DNA of 36,753 nucleotides from Candidatus Campbelliibacteriota bacterium (GCA_947311625.1 CAMZKW010000014.1:1-36753), one strand, 5' to 3'; shown: positions 20,711-29,515, numbered from the stretch's first letter. The notes: generated by a model from the letters alone, not told the origin. A program made the numbers and translations.

Positions 20711-23077
20711 ATGCAATCAAAAATGACAAAAAAACAAGAAGCAAAAGCTTTAAAAAAAATGGTGAGACTAACTGATTATTTTTCAGCAGCTCAAATTTTT
20801 TTAAAAGATAATTTCTTTTTAGAAAGAGAAATTCAAAAAGACGATATTAAAGCACGTTTATTGGGACACTGAGGTTCTTGTCCAGGGACAAACTTTACCT
20901 ATGGGAATATTAATAGACAGATTATAAAAAATAAAGATAGAGACTTTATGTTTATTGTGGGACCTGGACATGGTTTTCCAGCATACCAATCGAATATTTT
21001 AATTGAAGGTTCTTTATCAAAATATTATCCAGAAAAAATTCCTTATTCAAAAGAAGGTTTTGAAGAAGTTATCAGAAATTTCTCGACACCCTACGGATAT
21101 CCATCTCATTTAAACCCCGAAGCTCCAGGAGTTATTGCCGAAGGTGGAGAGTTGGGTTATTCTTTGGCTATTGGAGCAGGTTCTGTTTTGGATAATCCAG
21201 ATTTAATTACTGCTGTAGTTGTTGGAGATGGGGAGGCAGAGACTGGACCACTTTCAGGTTCTTGAAATTTAAATAAATTTTTATCTCCTAAAACCGATGG
21301 AGCAGTTCTACCAATTTTACATTTAAATGGTTATAAAATTTCTGGACCAACTATTTTTGGGAGAATGAATAATTCTGAAATAAAAAAATATTTTAATGGT
21401 TTAGGATATAAAGTTTATTTTATAGAACAACATAAACATAAAGATGTTTATGTTAAAGCTATGGAAGTTTTTGATAAATCTATTCAAAGAATTAAAAAAA
21501 TACAAGAAAAAGCTAGAAAAGGTCAGGAAGTTTTAAAGCCAGAATGGCCAGTAATTATTTTAAAAACTGACAAGGGTTGAACTGGAATAAAAGAACTTGA
21601 TGGTGAAAAAATTGAAGGAAACTGTAAAGCACATCAGATTGTTTTTGATAATCAAAAAGATTTAGCTGAAAAACCAGAACATTTAAAAAGATTAAATGAA
21701 TGATTAGCTTCCTATAAAATTGATGAATTAATTTCATTTGGAAAAGATGATGAGATTATTTTAGATGAAGATATTAAAAATTTTATTCCCGAGGATGATA
21801 GAAGATTAGGTTCTTCAAAATATGCTCATGGAGAAACAAACCAAGATATTAAATTACCAATTTTTGATGAAATTTTTGTAGATCAAAAAAATACAAAAGA
21901 TGAGGGGGTGAGTTCTATGCACGAAGCTGGAAAATATATGAGAGATGTTATGAAGGAAAATAATAATTTAAGATTATTTTCTCCCGATGAAACATATTCA
22001 AATAAATTATCCTATGTTTTTGAGACAACAAAAAGGCAATGGCAATTACCAATAAAATCTTTTGATACAGATTTTGGAAGAAGTGGAAAAGTTATTGAAA
22101 TTTTATCAGAACATCTTTTGTTTGGTATGCTTTGAGGATATACTTTGACTGGTAGATACGGGTATTTTGTGACCTACGAGGCCTTTGGACAAATTGTGGC
22201 TTCCATGGCCGACCAGTATGTAAAATACCTACACGTAGCTAGAAATGTAAAGTTTAGAAAAGAAATTCCATCAATTAATGTAATACTTTCTTCTCTTTTA
22301 GAGAGACAGGATCATAATGGATTTTCACACCAAAACCCATCATTTATTTCCAACGCTTTAGATAGGGACAGAGATATTATAAATGTCTATTTTCCAGCAG
22401 ATAAAAATATTATGAAATTAGCAATGGAAAAAACTTTAGAATCAAAAAATGCTTTTAATATAATTGTGGCTGGTAAAAAAATGAATAGAACTTGATTAAA
22501 TAAAGATGAAGCAAAAATTTTAGTAGGACAAGGAGTTTCTGTTTGGGATAGATATTCCGATGAAAATCCTGATGTTGTTATCGCCACTGCTGGTGATTAT
22601 GCCGTGGAGGAAACAATGGCTGGAATTAAAATGTTAAGAGAAAGATTGCCAGAGGCTAAAATTAAATTTGTTAACTTTTTCAAATTAGATATATTAGCAG
22701 GTCAAGATCAGCTTGAAAAAGAAGATATTTTGAAAAATTATTTGACGGAAGATTTGCCAATTATTTTTAATTATCATGGATACAGGGGAACAATAAAAAA
22801 ACTTCTATTTGATTATAATTTATCTGAAAGAATTATTATTAATGGTTATGAGGAAAATGGTTCAACAACTTCACCCTTTGACATGAGAGCTAGAAATGGA
22901 CTTTCCAGAATGCACTTATTAAAAGATGTTTCAAGTCAATTATTTAAGACTGGAAAAATTTCCGAGGAAGAAAAAAATAAAATCCATCAAGAAATGGATG
23001 ATATGTTAGCTTGAGAAAAGAATTATATAATTGAAAATAAAGACGACCCTGATTTTATTAAGAATTGGGAGTTGTAA
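20711..23077 (+). CDS. xfp: Phosphoketolase (xylulose-5-P / fructose-6-P)
   Basis: A 788-aa thiamine-diphosphate enzyme of normal family length. It cleaves xylulose 5-phosphate (and often fructose 6-phosphate) with phosphate to acetyl phosphate plus glyceraldehyde 3-phosphate (or erythrose 4-phosphate), giving ATP by acetate kinase. Motifs: LLGH-W-GSCPGTNF near residue 53, GPGHGFPAYQSN near 84, the ThDP motif GDGEAETGP at 172-180, DGAVLPILHLNGYKI, FSPDETYSNKL and HQNPSFI. TGA codons fall on family Trp positions (LLGHWG, SGSWNLNKF, DKGWTG), which supports UGA=Trp. It is cytosolic. With pyruvate kinase at 30776 it points to fermentation. Its last 118 bp are repeated at 23681. Confidence 0.97.
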
Positions 23078-23088
23078 AAAAAATAAAA
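22971..23088 (+). repeat. Direct repeat copy 1 (3' end of xfp)
   Basis: 118 bp identical except for one base (T22987 versus C23697) to 23681-23798, 710 bp downstream. It covers the last 35 codons and stop of xfp and a few bases beyond. Confidence 0.9.
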
Positions 23089-23125
23089 AATCAGAAATTT
23101 GCGAAGCAAATTTCTGGTTTTTTTT
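23088..23125 (+). terminator. xfp terminator
   Basis: AAATCAGAAATTTGC / GCAAATTTCTGGTTT with a GAA loop, followed by a T-run. Confidence 0.8.
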
Positions 23126-23285
23126 AATTACTATCTAAATTTATTTTTTCAAAAATTTCTTTAATTTTTTCCACTCTAGGAGTTAAATATTTAATTATTT
23201 CTTAAAAATTTTACCACCAAATTTAATTATTTGAATCGTTTTAACAATTTTGGCTTATGAAGGTTTGGTTATAACCCAAAGAGGT
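23124..23285 (-). pseudogene. Possible gene remnant (minus strand)
   Basis: Minus-strand peptides with a frameshift and a stop between them can be joined: TKPS, then AKIVKTIQIIKFGGKIFK, then EIIKYLTPRVEKIKEIF ending at TAA (23124). They look like the decayed C-terminus of a helical protein. No family was recognised and the reading is tentative. Confidence 0.25.
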
Positions 23286-23426
23286 GATAAAAAAACTAAA
23301 GTTTAATAAAAATTGTAAAAATAATTTTAATTTGGTATTATATGTACTATAAAGTATTTTGATAAAATTAAAAAGGAATGAAATGAAAATAATACTTTTG
23401 AAAAAATAATGATGATAATATAATAT
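23286..23426. other. Intergenic segment, nothing recognised
   Basis: AT-rich sequence with short open frames only. A TATAAT at 23419-23424 could start a transcript near 23431 into the small gene at 23501. The 23-codon frame at 23427-23498 starts before that point and is not supported. Confidence 0.4.
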
Positions 23427-23500
23427 ATGTTTGGTATTTTTATAGCATTATCTCTTATTGGAACATTATTTTTTATAATAACTAATATAAAAATATAACT

Positions 23501-23674
23501 ATGAAATATTTAATAAATTTTATTTTCTTCAATAATGGATTGTTATATTTATTTTGTGGAATATGAATTTTATTTCCATTTGCATATTATTTCTATGGTA
23601 GAAAACATTCAAATTGATTATGAATTATTATAGGAATTATTATTTATGGATTAGGTTTATTTCTACTTATATAA
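23501..23674 (+). CDS. Small two-helix membrane protein
   Basis: A 57-aa protein starting MKYLINFIFFNNGLLYLF, with three TGA codons as Trp. Two hydrophobic segments (about residues 8-30 and 38-57) are separated by a short basic turn (YGRKHSN). It lies between the two copies of the xfp 3' end, so it may have arrived with that rearrangement. Nothing in the sequence gives a function. It could be a toxin-like small membrane protein or a gene fragment. Reading frame, TGA at plausible Trp and TAA stop are the only support. Confidence 0.45.
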
Positions 23675-23680
23675 ATAAAT

Positions 23681-23798
23681 AAAAAAATAAAATCCACCAA
23701 GAAATGGATGATATGTTAGCTTGAGAAAAGAATTATATAATTGAAAATAAAGACGACCCTGATTTTATTAAGAATTGGGAGTTGTAAAAAAAATAAAA
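23681..23798 (+). pseudogene. Direct repeat copy 2: orphan xfp 3' fragment
   Basis: Second copy of the last 35 codons of xfp with its stop (23785-23787), including the TGA read as Trp in DDMLAWEKNY. It has no start and is not expressed as a gene. A different version of the xfp terminator follows. With 99% identity the duplication is recent. Confidence 0.85.
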
Positions 23799-23801
23799 TA
23801 A

Positions 23802-23837
23802 AAAACCAGAAAGTTGCGAAGCAATTTTCTGATTTTT
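23802..23837. terminator. Terminator of the second xfp end, shared with minus-strand gene
   Basis: AAACCAGAAAGTTGC-GAA-GCAATTTTCTGATTT hairpin followed by T residues. It resembles the terminator at 23088 but has diverged by several bases. It also lies directly after the stop of the 23838 minus-strand gene. Confidence 0.65.
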
Positions 23838-24200
23838 TTAATTATTATTTTTTTCATAATAATATCCTTTTTTTGTTTTCTTTTTTTCTTCCTCTAAATT
23901 ATCTAAATAATAATCAACTATTTTTTTAGTATTTAAAAAATCATCATTATTATGAATAAAGAATCTTAAAAACCCCCTTTTCTTTTCTCTCTGCTCTTTA
24001 TTTTGTTGAAGTGTATCAATATCTATTACACCTGTCAAACTTTTAATCTCTTGCAACCTCTCTTCTAAATTGGTTCCTGTAATTGTGTATATTTCGATAC
24101 TATCAGTTTTTAAATATATTCTAAATCAAACTATATCATCTAATATAAAGCTTATATATGTGCTATTAATTTTTTTTAAAAAATTAATATTTTTTTTCAT
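23838..24200 (-). CDS. Unknown 120-aa charged protein
   Basis: Starts MKKNINFLKKINSTYISFI and ends KKGYYYEKNNN, with one TGA read as Trp (Trp25). It has no membrane segment or recognised motif. The middle (LEERLQEIKSLTGVIDIDTL) and the C-terminal part (EKKRGFLRFFIHN, VDYYLDNLEEEKKK) look helical. Its ATG lies inside the 3' end of the nuclease-like gene upstream (17-base overlap), so the two are translationally coupled and probably function together. A shorter start at 24056 is excluded in favour of this one because the frame is open and coupled. Confidence 0.55.
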
Positions 24201-24957
24201 ATATATAATTCCAAAGATTAGAATATCATTTTTTTACATTTTCATTACTATTTAACAATAAATCATCTTCAAAATATACTTTATTTAAATCTCTCTTCAC
24301 TTTTTCATTTTTCTTTTCCTTTTCCGAAATCTTTATTGTAAAATCTTCAACATCTTTGACTGGTATAATTTGTTGCATATCTAAAAAAACTTTTTCTTCG
24401 CTTTCGTAAGGGGTGGCTTTTATACACTGGATATTTAATCCATAATTCATTAACCATAAAACCGAAGATGTGATTTCTTTTCTAAAATTTCCCGCAACTA
24501 AAATTAATCTTTGAGAAGTGTTTCCATCATTCAAAATTAATTCTTCAATTTTTTCAATTTCATAAAATTCTTTTAATTTTTCTTCTGCATTTTCTTCAAT
24601 ATCATTTTTATCTAAATATTCTTGAAAAACTTTAATAATATCATCGGTAGTAAAAGTAGAAACATAGGAAGCATATTTTATAATTTGCCAAGTTACATCT
24701 TTTCCAGAATCATCTAATTTATTTTCAATAACTACTAAATTCTTATTTTTATCTAAAGCCAATAAATCTAACCTTTCATTTGTATCGTCAAAACCATGAT
24801 ATTCTTTTTGTATAATTAAAAATTCTTCCCCTAGAGTTTCTGGATTTGTTGCAATAATTTCTTGTAAATGATGAACCTCGTCCATTTCTAAATCTTTAAA
24901 ACTTTTTCTTTTTAATTTTTCTCCTTTTGTTTTGTTTTTATTTAATTCAAATAACAT
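24184..24957 (-). CDS. PD-(D/E)XK nuclease-like protein
   Basis: A 257-aa protein. GFDDTNERLDLLALDKNKNL leads to VVIENKL: Asp64 and Glu78-x-Lys80 form the PD-(D/E)XK pattern, in the form seen in NucS/DUF91-like and related endonuclease domains that begin with a hydrophobic beta strand before E-x-K. It then has VTWQIIKYASYVSTF, typical of the family. The start at 24957 is set by a TATAAT box 6 bases upstream; a longer ATG start (25137) would overlap rmuC's promoter and start. Reading a TGA at 24226 as Trp adds 14 residues to the C-terminus and makes it overlap the next gene. The role may be DNA repair or defence; not decidable here. Confidence 0.7.
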
Positions 24958-24963
24958 ATAAAA

Positions 24964-24969
24964 ATTATA
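24964..24969 (-). promoter_or_regulatory. -10 box of leaderless nuclease-like gene
   Basis: TATAAT (minus strand) ends 6 bases before the ATG at 24957; this spacing decides the start codon. Confidence 0.65.
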
Positions 24970-24989
24970 ACACAATATTATTAGAGATA

Positions 24990-25021
24990 AAGTCTCGTGG
25001 TGGTTGAGATACCACTTTTTT
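24990..25021 (+). terminator. Hairpin with T-run between divergent genes
   Basis: GTGGT...ACCAC within 24998-25016, followed by TTTTTTAT. On the plus strand it has terminator form, yet no plus-strand gene ends here. It may stop antisense transcription before rmuC, or end an undetected short RNA. Confidence 0.4.
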
Positions 25022-25043
25022 ATTTTTATTTTTTTCTTTATGT

Positions 25044-25049
25044 TAAAAT
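25044..25049 (+). promoter_or_regulatory. -10 box of leaderless rmuC
   Basis: TAAAAT ends 6 bases before the ATG at 25056. Confidence 0.6.
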
Positions 25050-25055
25050 ATAAAT

Positions 25056-26210
25056 ATGACAAATTTAGAAATAATAATTTTAGTTTTAGCGATAATTTTA
25101 TTTTTGGGAATTGGAATATTTTTATATTTTTTCTCAAAAAAGATTAGTGAAAAATTTTCAGAAAAAAAAGATGATAATTCTTTTTTACTTTTACAACAAC
25201 AACTTCAAGAATTGATAAAGAATAATTCTGAATTAAAACTTTCCAATGAAAAAATGAAATCAGAAATGACAGAAAAAATTCATGGAGAGATGACAAAATC
25301 TCAACAGATTATGACAGACTCTGTAAAAAGTCAATTTCAAGAATCTCAAAAATTAATTAAAGATATCACAAGGGAACTGGGAGATGTGAGAAAAACTTCA
25401 GAACAAGTTGTTGGCTTCACAGAACAATTAAAAAATCTTCAAGATATTTTACAAAATTCAAAACAACGTGGAGCCTTGGGAGAGTATTTTTTAGAGAGTA
25501 CTATTAAAAATATTTTACCAGTGGATTCCTATGAATTTCAATATTCTTTTAAAAATGGAGAAATTGTGGATGCGATTATAAAATTACCCGACGGATTAGT
25601 TCCCGTGGATTCAAAATTTTCTTTGGAAAATTATAATAATTATATTTCAGAAACTGACCCGAAAAAAAAGGAGGAGTATAGAAAAATTTTTAGGGAAGAT
25701 TTAAAAAAGAGAGTTATGGAGACTTCAAAGTATATTAAACCAAAGGAGGGAACTATGGATTTTGCTTTTATGTTTATTCCATCGGAAGGAATTTATTATG
25801 ATTTATTAACTTCTCGTTTGGGAGTTGGGTCCAATGATGAATCCAAGGTTGGAGCAGTAAATTCAAAAAACTTTTTAGAGTATGCTTTTAGGGATAAAAA
25901 AGTCATTGTGGTTTCTCCTACAACTTTGCATGCTTATTTACAAACGGTAATGCAGGGGTTAAAGGCTTTAAGGATTGAAAAAAAAGCTGGAGAGATTGGA
26001 AAAAGAGTAGAAGATTTAAAAAAGCATATTGAAAAATATGCTACTACACATGAAAAACTTGGAAATACAATTTCAACTGTTGTAAATCACTATAACTCTT
26101 CTTCGAAATCTTTAAAACAAATATCTAATGATACGATAAAAATTACAGGGAGTGGAGATAAAATTGATATGGACATGATAGATAAGCCAAAAACTAATTT
26201 AGAAGATTAG
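25056..26210 (+). CDS. rmuC: RmuC family DNA recombination protein
   Basis: A 384-aa protein: one membrane helix (residues about 5-27), a long coiled coil (about 30-130, with KSEMTEKIHGEMTKSQQ), and the RmuC nuclease-like core with RGALGEYFLESTIKNILP, VDAIIKLPDGLVPVDSKFSLENY, DFAFMFIPSEGIYYDL and KVIVVSPTTLHAYLQTV. RmuC proteins limit inversion at short inverted repeats and belong to the PD-(D/E)XK superfamily; Asp and E/D-x-K residues lie in the DAIIKLPDG-VPVDSKF region. This is notable in a window rich in palindromes. No TGA codon is used. Leaderless. Confidence 0.93.
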   Translation: MTNLEIIILVLAIILFLGIGIFLYFFSKKISEKFSEKKDDNSFLLLQQQLQELIKNNSELKLSNEKMKSEMTEKIHGEMTKSQQIMTDSVKSQFQESQKLIKDITRELGDVRKTSEQVVGFTEQLKNLQDILQNSKQRGALGEYFLESTIKNILPVDSYEFQYSFKNGEIVDAIIKLPDGLVPVDSKFSLENYNNYISETDPKKKEEYRKIFREDLKKRVMETSKYIKPKEGTMDFAFMFIPSEGIYYDLLTSRLGVGSNDESKVGAVNSKNFLEYAFRDKKVIVVSPTTLHAYLQTVMQGLKALRIEKKAGEIGKRVEDLKKHIEKYATTHEKLGNTISTVVNHYNSSSKSLKQISNDTIKITGSGDKIDMDMIDKPKTNLED

Positions 26211-26233
26211 TTTTTTTAAAATCATTTTTTTGC

Positions 26234-26239
26234 TATAAT
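26234..26239 (+). promoter_or_regulatory. -10 box of ftsEX
   Basis: TATAAT ends 15 bases before the ATG at 26255; a second weaker TATAAA is at 26246-26251. A very short leader is expected. Confidence 0.4.
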
Positions 26240-26254
26240 AAGAGTTATAAAATT

Positions 26255-26941
26255 ATGATTTATTTAGATAAAGTAACAAAAATTTTTAGTAATACACATT
26301 TTGAGACTGTAAGTGATATTACTCTAAATATAGAAAAAGGAGAATTTGTTTCTATAGTTGGTCATTCCGGTGCTGGAAAAACAACTATTTTAAAATTAAT
26401 TACTGGAGAATTAACCCCAACGGATGGTAAAGTATTTTTTAATTCCACTGACATATCAAAATTAAGTAGAGGAAAACAAAATAAATACAGAAGAAACATT
26501 GGAACAATTTACCAGGATTATAAGTTGATTTCCAATAGAACAGTTTATGAAAATATTTCTTTTGCAATGGAGGTTTCCGGTAGAACAGATAAGGAAATAA
26601 AAGAAGATGTTCCTCACGTTTTAGATTTGGTAGGCCTAACGGGAAAAGAAAATTTTTTCCCCGATGAGTTATCTGGAGGTGAAAAACAGAGAGTGGCCAT
26701 TGCCAGAGCTATTGTAAATAATCCAGATTTAATTATTGCCGATGAACCTACTGGAAATTTAGATCCAGAAAATACAGAAGATATTATAAAAATTTTAGAA
26801 AAAATTAATTCTTTTGGGACAACTATTATTTTAACAACTCACGATAGAACAGTTATTAATCTATTAAAAAAGAGAGTTGTAACTATAAATAATGGGGTTA
26901 TTATATCTGATAATAATAAAGATAAAAAAAATAATATATAA
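26255..26941 (+). CDS. ftsE: Cell division ATP-binding protein FtsE
   Basis: A 228-aa ABC ATPase, normal FtsE length. Walker A is GHSGAGKT at 36-43, the Q-loop YQDYKLI near 86-92 (typical of FtsE), the signature LSGGEKQ at 139-145, Walker B LIIADEP at 159-165 and the switch His in TTHDRT. With FtsX it forms a membrane complex that activates peptidoglycan hydrolases during division. ftsX starts 4 bp after its stop, so they are one operon. The last 15 residues are Lys/Asn/Asp-rich and not conserved. Confidence 0.95.
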   Translation: MIYLDKVTKIFSNTHFETVSDITLNIEKGEFVSIVGHSGAGKTTILKLITGELTPTDGKVFFNSTDISKLSRGKQNKYRRNIGTIYQDYKLISNRTVYENISFAMEVSGRTDKEIKEDVPHVLDLVGLTGKENFFPDELSGGEKQRVAIARAIVNNPDLIIADEPTGNLDPENTEDIIKILEKINSFGTTIILTTHDRTVINLLKKRVVTINNGVIISDNNKDKKNNI

Positions 26942-26945
26942 AAAT

Positions 26946-27884
26946 ATGTTTACTACATTAAAAAGAATAATATCATCAGGTTTAAAAACATTTTGAAGGA
27001 ATAGTTTATTATCTTCTTCATCTATTTTGACCGTAACAATAACATTGGTTACATCAATGATGATTTTTTTAGCTATTATAGTGGGTAATGCTAAATTAAA
27101 TGATATTGAAAAAAAAGTAGATGTAAATATATATTTTACATCAGATGCACCCATAGAAAAGGTTCTTGAGTTTAAAAAAGAATTGTCAAAATTATCAGAG
27201 ATTGATAGTCAAAAAACAATACTTTTGACAAAGGAAGAAGCCTTGGAAGATTTTAAAGTTTCAAATAATGACAATAAAGAAATATTAGAAGCTCTTGATA
27301 TAATAGGGGAAAATCCCATTGGTCCAGTTTTAAATATAAAGGCAAAAAAAATAGATGATTATAATAATGTTATAAAGTTTTTAGAATCAGATATTATACA
27401 AGCAAAATATTTATCTATAATAGAATCAACAAATTATAATGAAAACAAAGTTGTCATAGAAAAAATAACAACTTTAATAAAGTATATAACTATACTTGGT
27501 TTAGCTGCAGCAGGAGTATTAATTTTTATATCTTTAATTATTATTTACAACACAATAAGATTAATTATATATTCATACAAAGAAGAAATTCAGGTTATGA
27601 GATTGATTGGAGCATCTAATTTTTATACAAGAGGACCATTTTTAATTGAAGGTATATTGTATGGATTTATATCTGGAATTTTCGCAATTTTTGCTACTTG
27701 AGCTACTATATTCTATACAACAGATATATTAAAACAGGTATCAAATTTAAATTTAAACAAATATTTCTCAGATCATATTTTAGAAATATCGGGAAGTTTA
27801 ATATTGGGTGGAATTATTATAAGTTTTATTTCTACATACTTTACAGTTGCAAAATATTTAAAAATAAAAGACAAAACAAATTAA
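26946..27884 (+). CDS. ftsX: Cell division protein FtsX
   Basis: A 312-aa protein: N-terminal amphipathic segment, TM1 (about residues 28-50), an extracellular loop of about 110 residues, then three TM segments at the C-terminus. The N-terminal phrase GLKTFWRNSLLSSSSILTVT matches the family pattern with Trp, and that Trp is UGA (codon 17). A second UGA (Trp252) is in FATWATIF. The extracellular loop (KKVDVNIYFTSDAPIEKVLE) corresponds to the domain that contacts peptidoglycan hydrolases or adaptors. There is a 4-bp gap to ftsE and no promoter between. Confidence 0.93.
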
Positions 27885-27894
27885 TTTAAAAAAT

Positions 27895-28344
27895 ATGAAA
27901 AACATAAGAGGAAACAAAAATGTAAGATTAATAACATTATTAATTATAATTGCCATGGCAGCGGGACTTTGATATTGAGGTGATAAAAATGGGAGTACTG
28001 GTGCAAAAATAGCAGCTGGTGTCGCAGGTGGTGTAGCCTTAGTAGCAACAGGTTTAGAAATAAATGATACAGATTTTGATTTAAAAAAATTATATGAGAC
28101 AGGTTCATTTAAAGAATCTTTATTGGCTAGAGATAAGGATGGTAATTTGACTACAAATCCAAATGTATTTTGTGAAGCCCAAGAAAAAAACTTTTACAAT
28201 TTTAATTGTAAAGATTTCTTGACTCAGGGAGAGGCTCAAAAAATTTACGAAACTTGTAAAACTAAAACTGGAAAAGATAATTTTAGATTAGATGGAGATA
28301 AAGATGGTATAGTTTGTGAATCTTTACCAAAAACAAAAAAATAA
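27895..28344 (+). CDS. Excalibur-domain membrane-anchored protein
   Basis: A 149-aa protein with a first hydrophobic segment (about 10-28, including two UGA Trp in GLWYWG) and a second Gly/Ala-rich one (about 34-51). The C-terminal part (from [19 protein letters not shown] to [10 protein letters not shown]) is an excalibur calcium-binding domain: D-x-D-x-D-G loop with conserved Cys residues. Such domains are found in surface proteins and nucleases. It starts 10 bp after ftsX without its own -10 box, so it probably belongs to the ftsEX operon, which suggests a role at the envelope. Confidence 0.85.
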
Positions 28345-28377
28345 AAATTTTATATTTTTTTTTGTTTATAAAACTGT

Positions 28378-28383
28378 TATAAT
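28378..28383 (+). promoter_or_regulatory. -10 box of leaderless ATP-cone nuclease gene
   Basis: TATAAT ends 6 bases before the ATG at 28390. Confidence 0.65.
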
Positions 28384-28389
28384 CATTTT

Positions 28390-29223
28390 ATGAATATTTA
28401 TATTAAAAAATCAGATGGTTCAAAAGATTTATTTGATGAAAAAAAATTAAAGGCTTCTTTAAGAGCATCAGGTGCTCAAAAAGATGTCATTGGTAAAATA
28501 ATTTCTGAAATATCTGATGTTAGTTTTGATGGTATCACCTCTAATACTATTTATAAAATGGCTTTTAAACTTTTAAAAGAAAAATCAAAAAAAGCAGCTT
28601 TGAGATATAATTTAACTAATGCTGTAGCTCTTTTAGGTCCAGAAGGTTTTGCCTTTGAAGCATTCTTGGCTGAGATTGTTAAAACTTGAAATTATAAAAA
28701 AGTTTCCACTGGTAAAAAAATTAAAGGGCATTGTATGATACATGAGTTAGATGTTGTGGGTGAAAGTGATTGGGAAATTTTAACCATTGAAGCAAAATTT
28801 CATAATTCTCGTTCAAAAAAATCTGACCTTCAAGTTATTTTATATATGAAAGCAAGATTCCAGGATATTTTGGATGGTGGATATTATAAAGATAAAAAAC
28901 CAAGACAGATAATTATAACTAATACTAAATTTACAGATAATGCAAAAAAATATGCAAAATGCTCTGGAACGGAAGTTATATCTTGAGATTATCCAAAAAA
29001 GAATTTGCATGATTTAATTTTAGAATCTAATATACATCCAATGACAGCCTTGGTATCTTTGCCAAAATCAGCTAGAAATAAATTTATTGAAAGAAAGATA
29101 GTAACGATAAAACAATTGGCTGAAAATAATTTTAAAAAATTAGAAGAGTGTAAATTTTTATCAAATTTAAATATCAAAAAAATAAAAGAAGAAATTTTTG
29201 AATTTTTTCCAGATAAAATATAA
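28390..29223 (+). CDS. ATP-cone plus Mrr-type restriction endonuclease-like protein
   Basis: A 277-aa protein with two TGA codons (Trp100, Trp199). Residues 1-90 are an ATP-cone: IKKSDGSKDLFDEKKLKASL, then SNTIYKMAFKLLKEKS and AALRYNLTNAVALLGPEGFAFE. Residues 100-200 are a PD-(D/E)XK domain: HELDVVGE with Asp121 and Glu134-Ala-Lys136 (TIEAKFHN), as in Mrr-like restriction endonucleases. The C-terminal part, with ALVSLPKSARNKFIERKI, looks like a small helical DNA-binding module. ATP-cones bind ATP/dATP and regulate ribonucleotide reductases; here one is fused to a nuclease, an arrangement known from a few families. A nucleotide-sensing nuclease is a reasonable inference, target unknown. Confidence 0.8.
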
Positions 29224-29246
29224 AAACAACCCTTGGGTTGTTTTTT
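29222..29246. terminator. Bidirectional terminator
   Basis: AAAAACAACCC-TT-GGGTTGTTTTT, usable on both strands: it ends the ATP-cone gene and, on the minus strand, the candidate small RNA at 29247-29364. Confidence 0.8.
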
Positions 29247-29364
29247 AAGTTATATTTGTTAACTACTTCTTTTAAAAAGAATGTGGGTAAAAAGAATTAA
29301 AATCCTCAGATTATAATTACATAAAAACCCAAAATATGTTTGTAGGTAGTTAACTAAATAACTT
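29247..29364 (-). ncRNA. Candidate rod-like small RNA (minus strand)
   Basis: The ends pair as AAGTTAT/ATAACTT (29247-29253 with 29358-29364) and GTTAACTAC/GTAGTTAAC (29258-29266 with 29346-29354). Inside, TGGGT (29284) pairs with ACCCA (29327), and on the minus strand a further hairpin AATTATAATC-TGAG-GATTTTAATT follows. A minus-strand TATAAT (29371-29376) ends exactly 6 bases before the first base of the outer stem, the spacing used for start sites here, and a terminator lies at the other end. The rod with internal bubbles recalls 6S RNA in shape, but it is shorter and I cannot assign a family. There is no coding frame. Confidence 0.5.
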
Positions 29365-29370
29365 AAATTA

Positions 29371-29376
29371 ATTATA
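29371..29376 (-). promoter_or_regulatory. -10 box of candidate small RNA
   Basis: TATAAT on the minus strand, 6 bases before the predicted RNA 5' end at 29364. Confidence 0.5.
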
Positions 29377-29420
29377 CTCTTATAATTATTTTTTGTTAAA
29401 TTAAAATGTGTATAAAATAT

Positions 29421-29449
29421 TTTGTTTTTTTAGTTATTTTAGGTATAAT
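29421..29449 (+). promoter_or_regulatory. Promoter of nusA
   Basis: TTTGTT, a 17-bp spacer and TATAAT predict a start near 29456 and a leader of about 60 nt that contains the hairpin at 29467. Confidence 0.5.
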
Positions 29450-29466
29450 ATTGATATTAAAAAAGT

Positions 29467-29497
29467 AAAGAAGTTCGCCTTTGGCGAACTTCTTTTG
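29467..29497 (+). promoter_or_regulatory. Leader hairpin before nusA
   Basis: AAAGAAGTTCGCC-TTT-GGCGAACTTCTTT, a perfect 13-bp stem ending in CTTTT. It sits between the predicted start and the nusA ATG, so it could be an attenuator through which NusA controls its own synthesis (inference). Confidence 0.5.
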
Positions 29498-29515
29498 ATA
29501 ATAAACAAAAATATT

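Noticed and set aside
23427-23498. A 23-codon hydrophobic frame
   Set aside because: The nearest TATAAT (23419) is only 2 bases from the ATG, so the transcript would start inside the frame; kept only as part of an unassigned segment.
23838-24056. Shorter start for the 120-aa gene
   Set aside because: With UGA=Trp the frame is open to an ATG at 24200 that overlaps the upstream gene, which gives coupling.
24226-25137. A 303-codon minus-strand reading of the nuclease gene starting at 25137
   Set aside because: The extra N-terminus is low-complexity, overlaps the rmuC start and promoter on the other strand, and the -10 box 6 bases before the ATG at 24957 gives a better start. The TGA at 24226 is Trp here, so the gene ends at 24184 instead.
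29408-29515. Longer NusA start at 29408
   Set aside because: It would translate the promoter and leader hairpin; homologues begin at the Met at 29516.
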